From contig JASLDG010000027.1 of NCBI GenBank assembly GCA_030146045.1, positions 1 through 60,323 on the forward strand: DNA of 60,323 nt, read 5' to 3'. Shown here piece by piece: positions 50,013 through 60,195 of the stretch. The notes beneath the pieces were generated by a model that saw nothing but the letters and a program-made list of their open reading frames with translations, made no database searches and was not told where the DNA came from. Both the position numbers and the translations under genes were made by a program. The first letter of the stretch is position 1. The number at the start of each line of letters is the position of its first letter. Source of the stretch: Candidatus Saccharimonadales bacterium (GTDB lineage: Bacteria > Patescibacteriota > Saccharimonadia > Saccharimonadales > Saccharimonadaceae).

Positions 50013-53000
50013 ATGACTGCAGGCGTCTTAATATTCATCTTTTTGGCAGTGACAATCGGTGCTACTCTTATTTTCTTAGTATTTACACAGTATAAGAAGA
50101 CGCTACGTGAAGCAAAGAACTATGAGCGTGGCCTCAAGATGGTGCCAATGTTTATCCACTTACCGCCATCAAGTGACGACTTAGAGAAGGGCGGACGTGA
50201 TGAGCGTGATGTGACCGAAGAGGTCTTGTCGCAAGCACAGGTGATGTATAACATTATTTCAAGCACAGCTACGAAAGGATTCAAGAATAGAATTTACGGA
50301 CAGCGGCATATTTCTTTTGAAATTGTTGCCAAAGGTGGACTTGTTCATTACTATGCGGTAGTTCCGGTCGTTCTTGTGGATGTGATTCGTCAAGCGATTG
50401 CTGCGGCGTACCCATCGGCGCGTCTTGAAGAAGTGAGTGAGCATAATATTTTCAGTCAAGCCGGCAAGATGAGTGGAGTGATTGGTGGAGAGTTTGCACT
50501 TAAAAAGAAGTTCGTTTATCCAATTGCAACGTACCAAGATACTAAGCGTGATGCTATGCGTGCACTTCTTAACGCGTTGTCGGCCGCTAATCGTGAAGAT
50601 GGTGTGGCGATTCAGTTTATGGTCCGGCCGGCAAATGAGGGATGGGTACGTGCCTCAGTCGATGCGGCAAAGAAAATCAAAGATGACAAAGGCAAGGCAA
50701 AGGGCATAGGAGTAAGTGGGGCCAAGGGTATGGCTGAGCTTCTCTGGAAGCCGCCTGAGGCATCTGATGACAAAAGACCAGAAGATCGTCAGCTGACATC
50801 TCTTGAGGAAGAGACTGTTAAGGCAATTGAGGAAAAGACACGATATCCTGCGTATGAGGTGTTGGTTCGTGTCGTCGTCTCTTCGAATACGACAGAACAT
50901 TCTCAGGGGCTTTTGAAAAATATTGTCGCAGCTTTTGCACTGTTTGATTCGCCAAGCAATAATGGCTTTAAGTTTAATATTACGCGTGATGTTGAGGAGC
51001 TCGTGACAGCGTTTATCTTTCGTTTCTTTCCTCAGTCGGTTAATTACAATATCCTGAACAGTATTGAGCTCGCAACAATTTTTCATCTTCCTGAGCAGAA
51101 TAGTATACCTACCTCTAAGGTTCAGCGTCAGATGAATAAACAAGTTGATGGTCCGACGGATTTGATGGAGCAGGGATTGTTACTTGGCATTAATGAGTTT
51201 CGTGGTGTGAAGAAAGAGATTCGTTTGAGCGATAATGATCGCCGCCGACATACCTATATGATTGGGCAGACGGGTGTTGGTAAGTCGGGCTTTATTTCTA
51301 ACTTGGCATACCAAGATATGCATAGCGGCAAGGGGTTTGCGCTTATCGATCCGCATGGTGATTTAGTAGAGGATATGCTTGCCAATGTACCGAAAGATCG
51401 TGTTGAAGATGTTATTTATTTTAATCCAAGCGATCTTGATAACCCGATAGGTCTTAACCTCTTTGAATGGGAAACAGAGGATCAGAAAGACTTTCTTGTA
51501 CAAGAGTCGATTAATATGCTCTATAGCCTGTACGATCCGGGTCACACGGGTATTGTAGGGCCACGTATGGAGCATATCTTCCGCAACTGTGCGCTGCTGC
51601 TCATGTCGGATCCGGCCGGAGGTACGTTTATTGATATTCCAAAACTTCTCGTTGATAACGATTTCATGAAGTCAAAACTAAAGTATGTAACTGACCGTAA
51701 CGTGCTTGATTTTTGGACAAAGGAATATCCGGCATCACAGCGTTCAAATGAATCTGGCGAAGTGACAAGTTGGGTTGTCAGTAAGTTTGGTCCGTTTCTT
51801 AGCAATACCATGATGCGTAACATCATGGGTCAGACAAAAAGTGGCTTTAGCATCCGTGATGTAATGGATAACGAGAAAATCTTGCTAGTGAATCTGTCAA
51901 AAGGAAAAATGGGCGAGCTTAACTCGAAACTAATTGGTATGATTTTTGTGATGAAGTTTCAAGCGGCAGCGATGGCTCGTGCCGATATGGCAGAAGACGA
52001 TCGTAAAGATTTCTGTCTGTTTGTGGATGAGTTCCAGAACTTTGCAACAGAGAGCTTTGAATCAATCTTGTCTGAGGCGCGTAAATATCGTCTGAATCTG
52101 GTGCTTGGTAATCAGTTCATGACGCAGCTGACTGATAAGATTCGTGAGGCTATTATTGGCAACGTCGGTACGGTTATTAGTGGTCGTATTGGCGTGACGG
52201 ATGCCGAACTTATGGTGAAGAAATACCAGCCTGTGTTTGATGCCGAGGATCTAACGAAACTGCCGAATTATCAATTCGTTGCGTCGGTGATGATTAACGG
52301 CATGCCGTCGGCACCGTTTAGTATGGCTGGTATTCCGCCAATGGCACGGAAGAATCCGCAGCTCGCTGATGCAATGAAGCGCCTTTCAGGGGCAAAGTAT
52401 GGATTTGAGCGTGCGATTGTTGAGAAAGAGATATTTGCTCGTTTGGAGCCACCGAAGCCAAAGCCAACTTCGGCTCTGAGTGCTGGTAATAATAAGCCGA
52501 CAGGAAGGCCTGGAGCGCCCGCGTCTGGGCGTGCTGGATCGTTTCTTGATGATTGGCTTGCTAAACGGCAGAAACAGCAGGCAGGACCGTCAACACGGCC
52601 AGCAGGTTCATTGAACCCTCCGACGCCTGTAAGCTCGTCAGTACCTCAACCGCCTGTGATGCAGCAGCCATTTGTGCCGCAAACTCCACCACAAACTCAA
52701 CAAGCGTCGACGCCAGTTGCCTCGGCGTATCCACAGCCTGTGGTGATGCCGAGTACACCTTCACCTCAGGCGATGGCTACTAATGGAGGGCAGCAGATGA
52801 CAGATAGTGGCCCTATAGTCCCCTCTACTGCGATAACTCAGGGAGATGTGGCTTGGCAGCAGCCATCTGCACCATTGCCATATGTCTCGCAGCCACAATC
52901 TTCTTCACCTATGCCACTGGATGACCCGTCGACAGTATCGCAGTCACAGCAACAGTCGAATGGGTCAGTGGCCATTGATGGCGGACAGTCTCAAGGTGAC

Positions 53001-53030
53001 CCAAAGGAAGTTTCGGTAAGTCTCCGGTAG
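50013..53030 (+). CDS. TraG/VirD4-HerA-like DNA-transfer ATPase
   Basis: 1005 residues. One N-terminal membrane helix (about 3-25) is followed by a beta-rich region and the motor: Walker A MIGQTGVGKSGF near residue 420, DPHGDLVED near 448, and Walker B CLFVDEFQNF near 668, with a QFMTQL sensor near 700, as in TraG/VirD4 coupling proteins and DUF87 helicases. The last about 200 residues are Pro/Gln/Ser-rich and disordered. Such ATPases pump DNA or protein across the membrane and are common in CPR genomes. No VirB4 or other conjugation gene is in view. Confidence 0.88.
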   Translation: MTAGVLIFIFLAVTIGATLIFLVFTQYKKTLREAKNYERGLKMVPMFIHLPPSSDDLEKGGRDERDVTEEVLSQAQVMYNIISSTATKGFKNRIYGQRHISFEIVAKGGLVHYYAVVPVVLVDVIRQAIAAAYPSARLEEVSEHNIFSQAGKMSGVIGGEFALKKKFVYPIATYQDTKRDAMRALLNALSAANREDGVAIQFMVRPANEGWVRASVDAAKKIKDDKGKAKGIGVSGAKGMAELLWKPPEASDDKRPEDRQLTSLEEETVKAIEEKTRYPAYEVLVRVVVSSNTTEHSQGLLKNIVAAFALFDSPSNNGFKFNITRDVEELVTAFIFRFFPQSVNYNILNSIELATIFHLPEQNSIPTSKVQRQMNKQVDGPTDLMEQGLLLGINEFRGVKKEIRLSDNDRRRHTYMIGQTGVGKSGFISNLAYQDMHSGKGFALIDPHGDLVEDMLANVPKDRVEDVIYFNPSDLDNPIGLNLFEWETEDQKDFLVQESINMLYSLYDPGHTGIVGPRMEHIFRNCALLLMSDPAGGTFIDIPKLLVDNDFMKSKLKYVTDRNVLDFWTKEYPASQRSNESGEVTSWVVSKFGPFLSNTMMRNIMGQTKSGFSIRDVMDNEKILLVNLSKGKMGELNSKLIGMIFVMKFQAAAMARADMAEDDRKDFCLFVDEFQNFATESFESILSEARKYRLNLVLGNQFMTQLTDKIREAIIGNVGTVISGRIGVTDAELMVKKYQPVFDAEDLTKLPNYQFVASVMINGMPSAPFSMAGIPPMARKNPQLADAMKRLSGAKYGFERAIVEKEIFARLEPPKPKPTSALSAGNNKPTGRPGAPASGRAGSFLDDWLAKRQKQQAGPSTRPAGSLNPPTPVSSSVPQPPVMQQPFVPQTPPQTQQASTPVASAYPQPVVMPSTPSPQAMATNGGQQMTDSGPIVPSTAITQGDVAWQQPSAPLPYVSQPQSSSPMPLDDPSTVSQSQQQSNGSVAIDGGQSQGDPKEVSVSLR

Positions 53031-53077
53031 TGCTCCGCAATATAGCTTGTGGTTAGGTATAAGAGGGATCTTTTGGG

Positions 53078-53686
53078 TTATGGACGTCTACGGCCGCCAG
53101 CAAGAATCTTGAAATAGTCGTAGAGCATTCCAATAAACCAGCCGATAATAAAAGCGAGGATAATTTCAAATCCCGATAGACGAAACCCGATATACTTAGC
53201 TAGTAAGTAGACAGCGGTGACCGATATAAAGGCGGCGATACTTGCTCCCAGAAGCGCATTCGGACGAGCGATGGTTGCTGCCGACCAGTCACTAATTGAT
53301 TCGATAGTGCGGTGATGAATGAACTTACTGAATGTCTTCTCTGAAGGTGAAAGATCGTCCTGGATGCCATCCATTTGTTTTTTAAAACTGACCTCACGGT
53401 CATGCTTACTGAGTAGGTAGGAGCGACGCTTGCCGAGAGGCTTCTTTGCTTCAGGATCTTTTGTTTCGATAGCTGCTTCTTGAGAGGCTTTCTCTTGGAG
53501 GGCTGCTACTGTTTCTTCACGATCTCGGCGTGATGCTTCTGGCGGACGGCTCTTCTCCTCGGCTGCCTTTCGGAGGACATCACGGCGTTCCGATGCGATG
53601 CGATGGAGCTCTTGTTGGTCAAGCGGCCGTTCTACGATATGTATGCGTCCTGAGTCGGTCTTTTCTTTGCTATGGTGGCGACTCAT
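53078..53686 (-). CDS. Hypothetical protein with two C-terminal helices
   Basis: 202 residues. The N-terminal 130 are highly charged and helical (Arg, Glu and Lys-rich, possible coiled coil). Two hydrophobic helices (about 142-165 and 173-193) anchor the C-terminus, which ends GGRRRP. No family recognised. It starts three bases after the stop of the surface protein upstream (53689), so the two form an operon convergent with the TraG-like ATPase. Confidence 0.72.
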   Translation of the reverse strand: MSRHHSKEKTDSGRIHIVERPLDQQELHRIASERRDVLRKAAEEKSRPPEASRRDREETVAALQEKASQEAAIETKDPEAKKPLGKRRSYLLSKHDREVSFKKQMDGIQDDLSPSEKTFSKFIHHRTIESISDWSAATIARPNALLGASIAAFISVTAVYLLAKYIGFRLSGFEIILAFIIGWFIGMLYDYFKILAGGRRRP

Positions 53687-53688
53687 GA

Positions 53689-54876
53689 CTATATTGCTCC
53701 CGTGTTGATATTATGGCGAATGAGGCGAATCTCTTTTTTTAACTGACGTGTGCGAAGATAGAAGTATGTTGCTATCACCAAGATGGCTATACCAAGGCTC
53801 AATCCAATCACTGGCCCAACAGGAGGTAAGGAGGCGAAGAGTGTCTCGGCAATTTTTGTTGGCGGGCAGTCAAGCCCAACGCGCGCGGTATTGCCGAATG
53901 ATGTCGAAAGGATGCAATCGTATGAGTTGCCATCACTGGTACCTGTGGGAGTGGCTGGTATTGGCGACATAATACGCAGAGCGAATGTTCGTTTTTCAGC
54001 GGTGCGCGGTTTAAGGCTGATAATTCCCCAGGAAAGTGTTTTGTGTGCTTTATCAAATACACCGCCCCCCTGATCCGCAAGCGTGGCATATTGAAGCGCA
54101 TCACCGATGGGAAGCATCAAGGGCGTCTGAACGGTTGTTTCTCCCGTATTCTCTACCTGGATAGTATAGGCAAGTGTATTGAACGGCTCAACAGTCCCTT
54201 GTGTAGCGTCTGACCCTGTCTGTAGATTTGTAACCGAGAGAGACTTGGTAAGGGGTAAGGTTGCAACTGAGGTGTCGGCAGTAACTGTACTTGGGTATCC
54301 TTCTGTGGCTAAGTTTGCGTTGGCTTTGATAATTGCAAACCACCCTAGGCGAGCTGAAGTACCAATCCAGCTATCGTATTGTGTGCCAGACTGCTGTTTC
54401 GTTGGACTTGTGTCAGCAAGGCTAAGAGGGCTGATGTAGCGTATGCCAGTACTGCCACTGCTACTTTTGTAGTTGAATCGGGTTTCGCCCTGTTCGTTAC
54501 CGTACTGACTAAGACGATGTGTCGCATAGATACTGTCGCTCGATGTAATCGTACCTTTATGACTAGACGCTATTTCCTCTCGCGTAACTCCAAGGGCGGT
54601 ATAGATATCTCGAATATCATCAGTATTATTGTCGTACCGTGCCAAAAGGTCATCGAGATCTCGTACGCCACCTCTAATTAGGTCTTGCTCACTTGATGCG
54701 TTCGCTGATTCTGGTGGCGAAAAGATTGCAAATGATTGTACGACAAGAGTAAGAACGACGAATACAATAGTAATACGTCGGGTCAGCTCTTCGCTACGAA
54801 GGCGATTTGCATAAAACCCGATTTGTGTAATGAGAGATGGGCTAAATGATAAGTTTGATACTATTTTTCTAAACAT
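53689..54876 (-). CDS. Exported repeat-domain protein with C-terminal helix
   Basis: 395 residues. A basic start and one hydrophobic segment (about 35-58, ending ANASS) act as a signal or anchor; a large external part follows, with a DUF11/BppA-like beta domain (about 215-320: TLAYTIQVENTGETTVQTP). A second membrane helix (about 352-372) leads to a short basic tail. It is probably a surface protein with an external middle. Two Cys (about 313 and 328) could bond. The function is unknown. Confidence 0.74.
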   Translation of the reverse strand: MFRKIVSNLSFSPSLITQIGFYANRLRSEELTRRITIVFVVLTLVVQSFAIFSPPESANASSEQDLIRGGVRDLDDLLARYDNNTDDIRDIYTALGVTREEIASSHKGTITSSDSIYATHRLSQYGNEQGETRFNYKSSSGSTGIRYISPLSLADTSPTKQQSGTQYDSWIGTSARLGWFAIIKANANLATEGYPSTVTADTSVATLPLTKSLSVTNLQTGSDATQGTVEPFNTLAYTIQVENTGETTVQTPLMLPIGDALQYATLADQGGGVFDKAHKTLSWGIISLKPRTAEKRTFALRIMSPIPATPTGTSDGNSYDCILSTSFGNTARVGLDCPPTKIAETLFASLPPVGPVIGLSLGIAILVIATYFYLRTRQLKKEIRLIRHNINTGAI

Positions 54877-54943
54877 GTTTGTCTTCTAAAAGGAAACCCC
54901 TTACACTATAGATTAGCATAAGAATTGTGTTCAGGGCAAGCGC

Positions 54944-54972
54944 TTGAGCGAATACTATCTTTTGGGTATAAT
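54944..54972 (+). promoter_or_regulatory. Promoter of gyrB-gyrA
   Basis: TTGAGC (54944-54949), 17 bases, TATAAT (54967-54972); leader of about 38 bases to ATG 55017. Confidence 0.75.
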
Positions 54973-55016
54973 GGAAGAAATGTAAATAGCCGCGCGGCAT
55001 GAACAGTGAGGGAATA

Positions 55017-56993
55017 ATGGCCAAAAAGACAGACAATGGCTCATATGATGGGTCGCAAATCCAAGTGCTCGAGGGACTTGAGCCAGTTCGCAAGCGACCG
55101 GGAATGTATATCGGGAGCACCGGGTTTGACGGGGTTCATCATCTTATCAAAGAAATTGCAGATAACTCAATCGACGAGGCTATTGCAGGGTATGCGAGTC
55201 GTGTTGACGTAGTGCTTCGTGCGGACGGAGGGGTTACGGTGATCGATGACGGTCGTGGTATCCCTGTCGACAAGCACGCTAAAACTGGACTGAGTACTCT
55301 TGAGACTGTTCTGACGGTACTTCACGCTGGTGGTAAGTTTGGTGGCGGTGGCTACAAAGTGTCATCGGGTCTTCATGGTGTTGGTTCAAGTGTTGTTAAT
55401 GCGCTTTCGACTAAGATGATCGCCGAGGTAGTTCAGAAAGGTGAGCTTCATAGGATTGAGTTTGCACAAGGTGCAACAACGATGCCTCTTAAGAAGATGG
55501 GTAAGACTGACCGACCAACCGGCACGAGTATTACGTTTTATCCAGACCCAACAATTTTCAAAGAGACGGTTACGTTTGATTATAAGTGGGTTGTTGATTA
55601 CCTCCGCCACCAGGCATACCTTACTAAGGGCATCTACGTGTCCGTTTATGATGAACGTACAGAAGACCGTGTAGCGTTTTACTTTGAAGGCGGCATCCAG
55701 AGCTATGTAAAACATCTTAATATTGGGAAAGATGTTTTGGGTGATTCGGTCTTCTATGTCGAGAAGCAGGTTGAAGACTCTGGTGTTGAGGTTGCTATTC
55801 AGTATAACGATACCTACACCGAATTAGTGAAGCCATTTGCGAATAACGTACTTACTCCTGATGGCGGTACGCATGTTGTCGGTTTTCGCTCAGCACTAAC
55901 CCGTGTCATTAATGACTACGCACGTAAGAATAGCTTACTAAAAGAAAAAGAAGATAACCTGACGGGAGATGATATCCGCGAGGGGTTGACGGCAATTATT
56001 CTGGTGAAGCTCCCAGATCCTCAGTTTGAGGGTCAGACAAAGAATAAGCTTGGCAATCCCGAGGTGCGACGCTATGTCGAGCAGGTGATGAATGAATACT
56101 TTAGCTATTATCTTGAAGAAAATCCTGATGTAGCGAAAAAGATTGTAGGTAAGGCGCTCTTGGCCGCCCGTGCGCGTAAGGCTGCCCGCGCCGCCCGTGA
56201 TAATGTACTTCGTAAAGGTGCGCTCGATGGTATGGGACTCCCTGGTAAGCTGTGGGACTGCTCAAGTAAGAAGGCTGAGGAAAGTGAAATTTACATCGTT
56301 GAGGGTAATTCAGCGGCAGGGTCTGCTAAAGAGGGGCGTGATAATAAAACTCAGGCAATTTTGCCACTTCGTGGTAAAGTTCTCAACACAGAGCGTGCGC
56401 GTCTTGACCGTATGTTTGCCAATAAAGAAATTGTTGCCATGATTCAGGCATTTGGTGTTGGCATTGGTGACTCGTTTGATATAAACGGCCTGCGCTATCA
56501 TAAGATTATTATCATGACTGATGCCGATGTTGACGGTAGCCATATTGCAACGTTGCTTCTTACTTTCCTTTTCCGATATATGAAAGAAATAGTTGAAGGT
56601 GGGTATGTTTATTTGGCAAAACCGCCACTTTTCAGCATTAATAAAGGACAAAAAAAGCAGTACGTATATGACGAGCCGGCGCTTGATACGGCTATCAACG
56701 ATCTTATCGCAGAGCGTAGGGTGCGAGGTGTATCGGTCAATGCGGAGGATGATCGCTTTAAGCAAGCTGGTGTGACAGTGTCTCGCTTCAAGGGGTTGGG
56801 TGAAATGGATGCTGAGCAACTCTGGGAGACGACTATGAGTCCAGACAATCGTGTCTTGATTAAGGTCGGTGTGGAAGATGCAGAGCGAGCCGACGCGGTG
56901 TTCACGAAGCTCATGGGTGATGATGTGTCACTACGTAAACACTTTATCCAGTCTGAGGCGAAAAATGCAAAACTAGAAGAGCTCGATATCTAG
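55017..56993 (+). CDS. gyrB: DNA gyrase subunit B
   Basis: 658 residues from ATG 55017, preceded by GAGGG; an ATG at 54999 is in frame but has no site. The GHKL ATPase domain has EIADNSIDEA and the ATP-lid GLHGVGSSVVNAL; the Toprim region has VEGNSAAGSAK and DADVDGSHI, which binds metal. With GyrA it introduces negative supercoils. The gene lies 28 bases before gyrA, in one operon. Its length suits the short form without the E. coli insert. Confidence 0.97.
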   Translation: MAKKTDNGSYDGSQIQVLEGLEPVRKRPGMYIGSTGFDGVHHLIKEIADNSIDEAIAGYASRVDVVLRADGGVTVIDDGRGIPVDKHAKTGLSTLETVLTVLHAGGKFGGGGYKVSSGLHGVGSSVVNALSTKMIAEVVQKGELHRIEFAQGATTMPLKKMGKTDRPTGTSITFYPDPTIFKETVTFDYKWVVDYLRHQAYLTKGIYVSVYDERTEDRVAFYFEGGIQSYVKHLNIGKDVLGDSVFYVEKQVEDSGVEVAIQYNDTYTELVKPFANNVLTPDGGTHVVGFRSALTRVINDYARKNSLLKEKEDNLTGDDIREGLTAIILVKLPDPQFEGQTKNKLGNPEVRRYVEQVMNEYFSYYLEENPDVAKKIVGKALLAARARKAARAARDNVLRKGALDGMGLPGKLWDCSSKKAEESEIYIVEGNSAAGSAKEGRDNKTQAILPLRGKVLNTERARLDRMFANKEIVAMIQAFGVGIGDSFDINGLRYHKIIIMTDADVDGSHIATLLLTFLFRYMKEIVEGGYVYLAKPPLFSINKGQKKQYVYDEPALDTAINDLIAERRVRGVSVNAEDDRFKQAGVTVSRFKGLGEMDAEQLWETTMSPDNRVLIKVGVEDAERADAVFTKLMGDDVSLRKHFIQSEAKNAKLEELDI

Positions 56994-57021
56994 GCGAGAA
57001 AGGCGGAGAGGAACTAACTAT

Positions 57022-59568
57022 ATGAACGAAGATGAATTGAACAAAACTCCCCAAGATGATGAGTCGATTGACGAGCGGGTCGATACAGCAGTTGATGCAC
57101 TTGAGGGTGAAGTGCTAGAAACCCCTGGTATTGAGCATCGTACGCTTGAAAAAGTCATGGAAGACAGCTTCTTCCGATACTCAATGAGCGTTATTATTGA
57201 TCGTGCATTGCCAGATGTACGAGACGGCCTTAAGCCTGTTCATCGCCGTATTATGTTCTCGATGGATCAAAACGGGAATCGTTCGGGCGCAAAATTTGTA
57301 AAAAGTGCTTTGATTGTCGGTGATGTTATGGGTAAGTACCATCCGCATGGTGACTCGGCAATCTATAACTCGATGGTGCGTTTAGCCCAACCGTGGTCAC
57401 TGCGCTATCCACTTATTCAGGGTCAGGGTAACTTTGGCTCTATGGATGGGGATGAAGCGGCGGCAATGCGTTACACTGAGGCACGCATGCAGAAAATTGC
57501 CGATGAGATGTTGGCTGATATCGATAAAGAGACGGTTGATTTTCGTGATAACTACGATGGCTCACGGCAAGAGCCAGTCGTGCTGCCAGCGAAAGTGCCA
57601 AATCTTCTCTTGAATGGTCAAATTGGTATTGCCGTGGGTATGGCAACCAATATTCCTCCACACAATCTTGGTGAATTGGTTGATGCATCTATTGAGCTTA
57701 TCGATAACGAAGAGGCGACGATTGATGATCTCTTGAAGCACGTTAAGGGTCCTGACTTTCCGACAGGTGCGACTATTTATGGCGGTGCACCAATGAAACA
57801 GGCGTATCAAACTGGTCGCGGAAGTGTAATGGTTCGAGCAGTTGCCGAAATCGAAGAGACGAAGAAGGGTCGACACCAGATCGTTGTAAGCGAAATACCA
57901 TATGGAGTGAATAAGGCGACTTTAATTGAGAAAATTGCCGAGTTGGTTAAAGACAAGAAGCTCAATGGTATTAGTGATCTCCGTGATGAGACGGCACGTG
58001 GCAAGGTGCGAGTTGTTATCGAGCTAAAGAAAGACGCATATCCAAAGAAACTTCTCAATCAGCTCTACAAAATGACAGCGCTTCAGAGTAGTTTTAGCTT
58101 TAATATGCTTGCCTTGGTTGATGGGGTGCAGCCGCGTATTCTTGGGCTCAAAGAAATGCTGAGCGAGTTTATCAAGCATCGTCAAAAGGTTGTTCGCCGT
58201 CGTACAGAGTATGAGCTGCGTAAGGCGAAGGAACGCGCGCATATTCTCGAAGGCTACAAGATTGCGCTTGACCATATTGATGAGGTGATCAAGACGATTC
58301 GCGCAAGTAAGACGCAAGATGAAGCCGAAAAAGCACTCATATCAAAGTTTAAGCTCAGTGAAATTCAAGCAAAGGCCATCTTGGCGATGCAACTTCGCCG
58401 CTTGACTGGTCTCGAGCGCGAAGCTATTGAGAATGAGTTGAATGAGCTCTTGAAGATGATCAAACGGTTTGAAGAGATTTTGGCGGATGAGAATGAGATT
58501 CTGGCGATTATCAAGACGGAGCTTCTTGAGATGAAAGAGAAGTACGGAGATGAACGTCGTTCGACGGTCATTAATCATGAACTTGGTAAATTTAGTGACG
58601 AAGAGCTTATTCCAGAAGAAGATTCTGTGATTTTGCTTACAACTGAGAACTATATTAAGCGCACGCTTTTGAGCGAGTATCGCCGTCAACATCGGGGTGG
58701 CAAGGGTAAGCGCGGTATGACAACGAAGGACGAAGACATCATCGATCAGCTTGTACCAGCAAGTACGCACGATTATCTGCTATTCTTTACGAATAAAGGA
58801 CGCGTTTTCCGACTCAAGGCCTACGAGGTCCCGGCAGCAAGTCTTCAGGCGAAAGGTGTTGCGGCCGTCAATCTTCTCCAGCTCCAACCGGAAGAAAAGA
58901 TTACATCGATTATTCGTCACGAAAAAGATGCGAGTGACGCGGGTTATCTCTTCATGGCAACAATTAAGGGGACAATTAAAAAGACATCCCTGAAGGACTA
59001 TGCTAACATCCGTACCAATGGATTGATAGCAATTAATCTTGATGATGGTGATGAACTGCGTTGGATCCAGAAGACGACTGGTGAGCACGATGTGATCATC
59101 TCGACTTCGGCCGGTCAAGCGATTCGCTTCAATGAGAAAGATGCGCGGCCTATGGGACGCTCTGCGCGCGGCGTCCGAGGCGTCCGACTGCGTCCAAACG
59201 ACAGTGTCGTTGGGATGGATATTGTAGCTGATGATGGTCGACGCCTCCTTGTGATTAGTGAAAATGGCTATGGCAAGGCAACGAAGGTAGCAAACTTCCC
59301 GAGCCACAAGCGAGGCGGAGTTGGTATTAAGGCAGCCGTGGTGACAGCAAAGACTGGGCCGATTGTTGCGGTACGTACTCTTGAGGAAGAGGCGAGCGAA
59401 GTATTGATGATTTCCAATAAAGGCCAAGCAATTCGCGTTGCATTGTCAGATATTCCTACTCTTGGGCGTACAACGCAGGGTGTGCGTATCATGCGAATGG
59501 GTGAAGGTGACAAGGTTGCGTCACTTGGGCTGATGCCTGAAACTGAAAAAGAAGAACAGGCTGAGTGA
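57022..59568 (+). CDS. gyrA: DNA gyrase subunit A
   Basis: 848 residues. After an acidic N-terminal extension of about 40 residues, the breakage-reunion domain contains HPHGDSAIY and the catalytic Tyr in MRYTEARMQ (about residue 152). The C-terminal beta-pinwheel carries a GyrA box, QHRGGKG (usual QRRGGKG), which marks gyrase rather than topoisomerase IV. The quinolone-determining region contains GDSAIYN. GGAGAGGAA precedes the ATG. Confidence 0.97.
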   Translation: MNEDELNKTPQDDESIDERVDTAVDALEGEVLETPGIEHRTLEKVMEDSFFRYSMSVIIDRALPDVRDGLKPVHRRIMFSMDQNGNRSGAKFVKSALIVGDVMGKYHPHGDSAIYNSMVRLAQPWSLRYPLIQGQGNFGSMDGDEAAAMRYTEARMQKIADEMLADIDKETVDFRDNYDGSRQEPVVLPAKVPNLLLNGQIGIAVGMATNIPPHNLGELVDASIELIDNEEATIDDLLKHVKGPDFPTGATIYGGAPMKQAYQTGRGSVMVRAVAEIEETKKGRHQIVVSEIPYGVNKATLIEKIAELVKDKKLNGISDLRDETARGKVRVVIELKKDAYPKKLLNQLYKMTALQSSFSFNMLALVDGVQPRILGLKEMLSEFIKHRQKVVRRRTEYELRKAKERAHILEGYKIALDHIDEVIKTIRASKTQDEAEKALISKFKLSEIQAKAILAMQLRRLTGLEREAIENELNELLKMIKRFEEILADENEILAIIKTELLEMKEKYGDERRSTVINHELGKFSDEELIPEEDSVILLTTENYIKRTLLSEYRRQHRGGKGKRGMTTKDEDIIDQLVPASTHDYLLFFTNKGRVFRLKAYEVPAASLQAKGVAAVNLLQLQPEEKITSIIRHEKDASDAGYLFMATIKGTIKKTSLKDYANIRTNGLIAINLDDGDELRWIQKTTGEHDVIISTSAGQAIRFNEKDARPMGRSARGVRGVRLRPNDSVVGMDIVADDGRRLLVISENGYGKATKVANFPSHKRGGVGIKAAVVTAKTGPIVAVRTLEEEASEVLMISNKGQAIRVALSDIPTLGRTTQGVRIMRMGEGDKVASLGLMPETEKEEQAE

Positions 59569-59575
59569 TAGAGCT

Positions 59576-60004
59576 ATGGTGCTTTCACCTTACCTTATCG
59601 CAATACTTGTCTCATGGTGCGTGGCTCAGGGGGCGAAATACCTTATAGTTGCTATCCGTGAGCGTTCGCTCAAGAAGGTGAGGCACCTTTATCTATCAGG
59701 AAACATGCCGAGCGCGCATAGCGCTTCGGTTGTTTCCCTTGTTGCGGTTATTGCACTTCGTGATGGCGTGCAGTCAGGGCTCTTCGGGCTTGCGGCGCTA
59801 TTCGCAGCTATTGTTATGTATGATGCGATTATGGTTCGTCGGTCATCTGGCGAGCAAGGTATAGCGCTTAAAGCATTACTGAAGGAGTCGAAAAGTAGTG
59901 TGACAGTGCCACGAGTCGCGAAAGGACATACCCCTGTTGAGGTCCTAGTTGGGGCGCTGCTAGGTGTCAGTATTGGTGTAGTTGTATTTTTTGCTACACA
60001 ATAA
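59576..60004 (+). CDS. Divergent PAP2 family membrane protein
   Basis: 142 residues of the divergent PAP2 (DUF212, YuiD-like) family: an N-terminal helix with WCVAQGAKYL, the SGNMPSAHSA motif (about 41-50) and the GHTPVEVLVGALLG motif (about 118-131). These resemble the phosphatase motifs of acid phosphatases acting on lipid phosphates. Four hydrophobic segments. It starts seven bases after the gyrA stop, so it probably shares its transcript. Confidence 0.88.
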   Translation: MVLSPYLIAILVSWCVAQGAKYLIVAIRERSLKKVRHLYLSGNMPSAHSASVVSLVAVIALRDGVQSGLFGLAALFAAIVMYDAIMVRRSSGEQGIALKALLKESKSSVTVPRVAKGHTPVEVLVGALLGVSIGVVVFFATQ

Positions 60005-60017
60005 TCTAAAAATACCC

Positions 60018-60047
60018 TTGACGCCTGGCGCAATTGTGCGGTATGCT
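60018..60047 (+). promoter_or_regulatory. rRNA operon promoter
   Basis: TTGACG (60018-60023), 18 bases, TATGCT (60042-60047); leader of about 140 bases before 16S. Confidence 0.65.
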
Positions 60048-60090
60048 AAGTATCAGTCTGGTCGCCGCCAAGTAACGGCAAGCGCGAAAT

Positions 60091-60137
60091 CTGAACTGTG
60101 GAGTTCAAACAGATGGTTAATGTACTTTGACAATTTA
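60091..60137 (+). promoter_or_regulatory. rRNA antitermination site (boxB-like and boxA)
   Basis: A small hairpin TGAAC/GTTCA (about 60091-60106) precedes TGTACTTTGACAATTTA (60121-60137), close to the E. coli boxA TGCTCTTTAACAATTTA where NusB/S10 bind. Confidence 0.65.
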
Positions 60138-60171
60138 GTTGTGCAATATCATCGTCAGTTTATTATGAGCG

Positions 60172-60192
60172 TGATGTAAGCTAATTACATCA
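60172..60192 (+). promoter_or_regulatory. Hairpin just before 16S rRNA
   Basis: TGATGTAA and TTACATCA (8 pairs, loop GCTAA) followed by ATTTTT. It looks like a terminator that the boxA system might suppress, or an rRNA-processing stem. Confidence 0.55.
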
Positions 60193-60195
60193 ATT

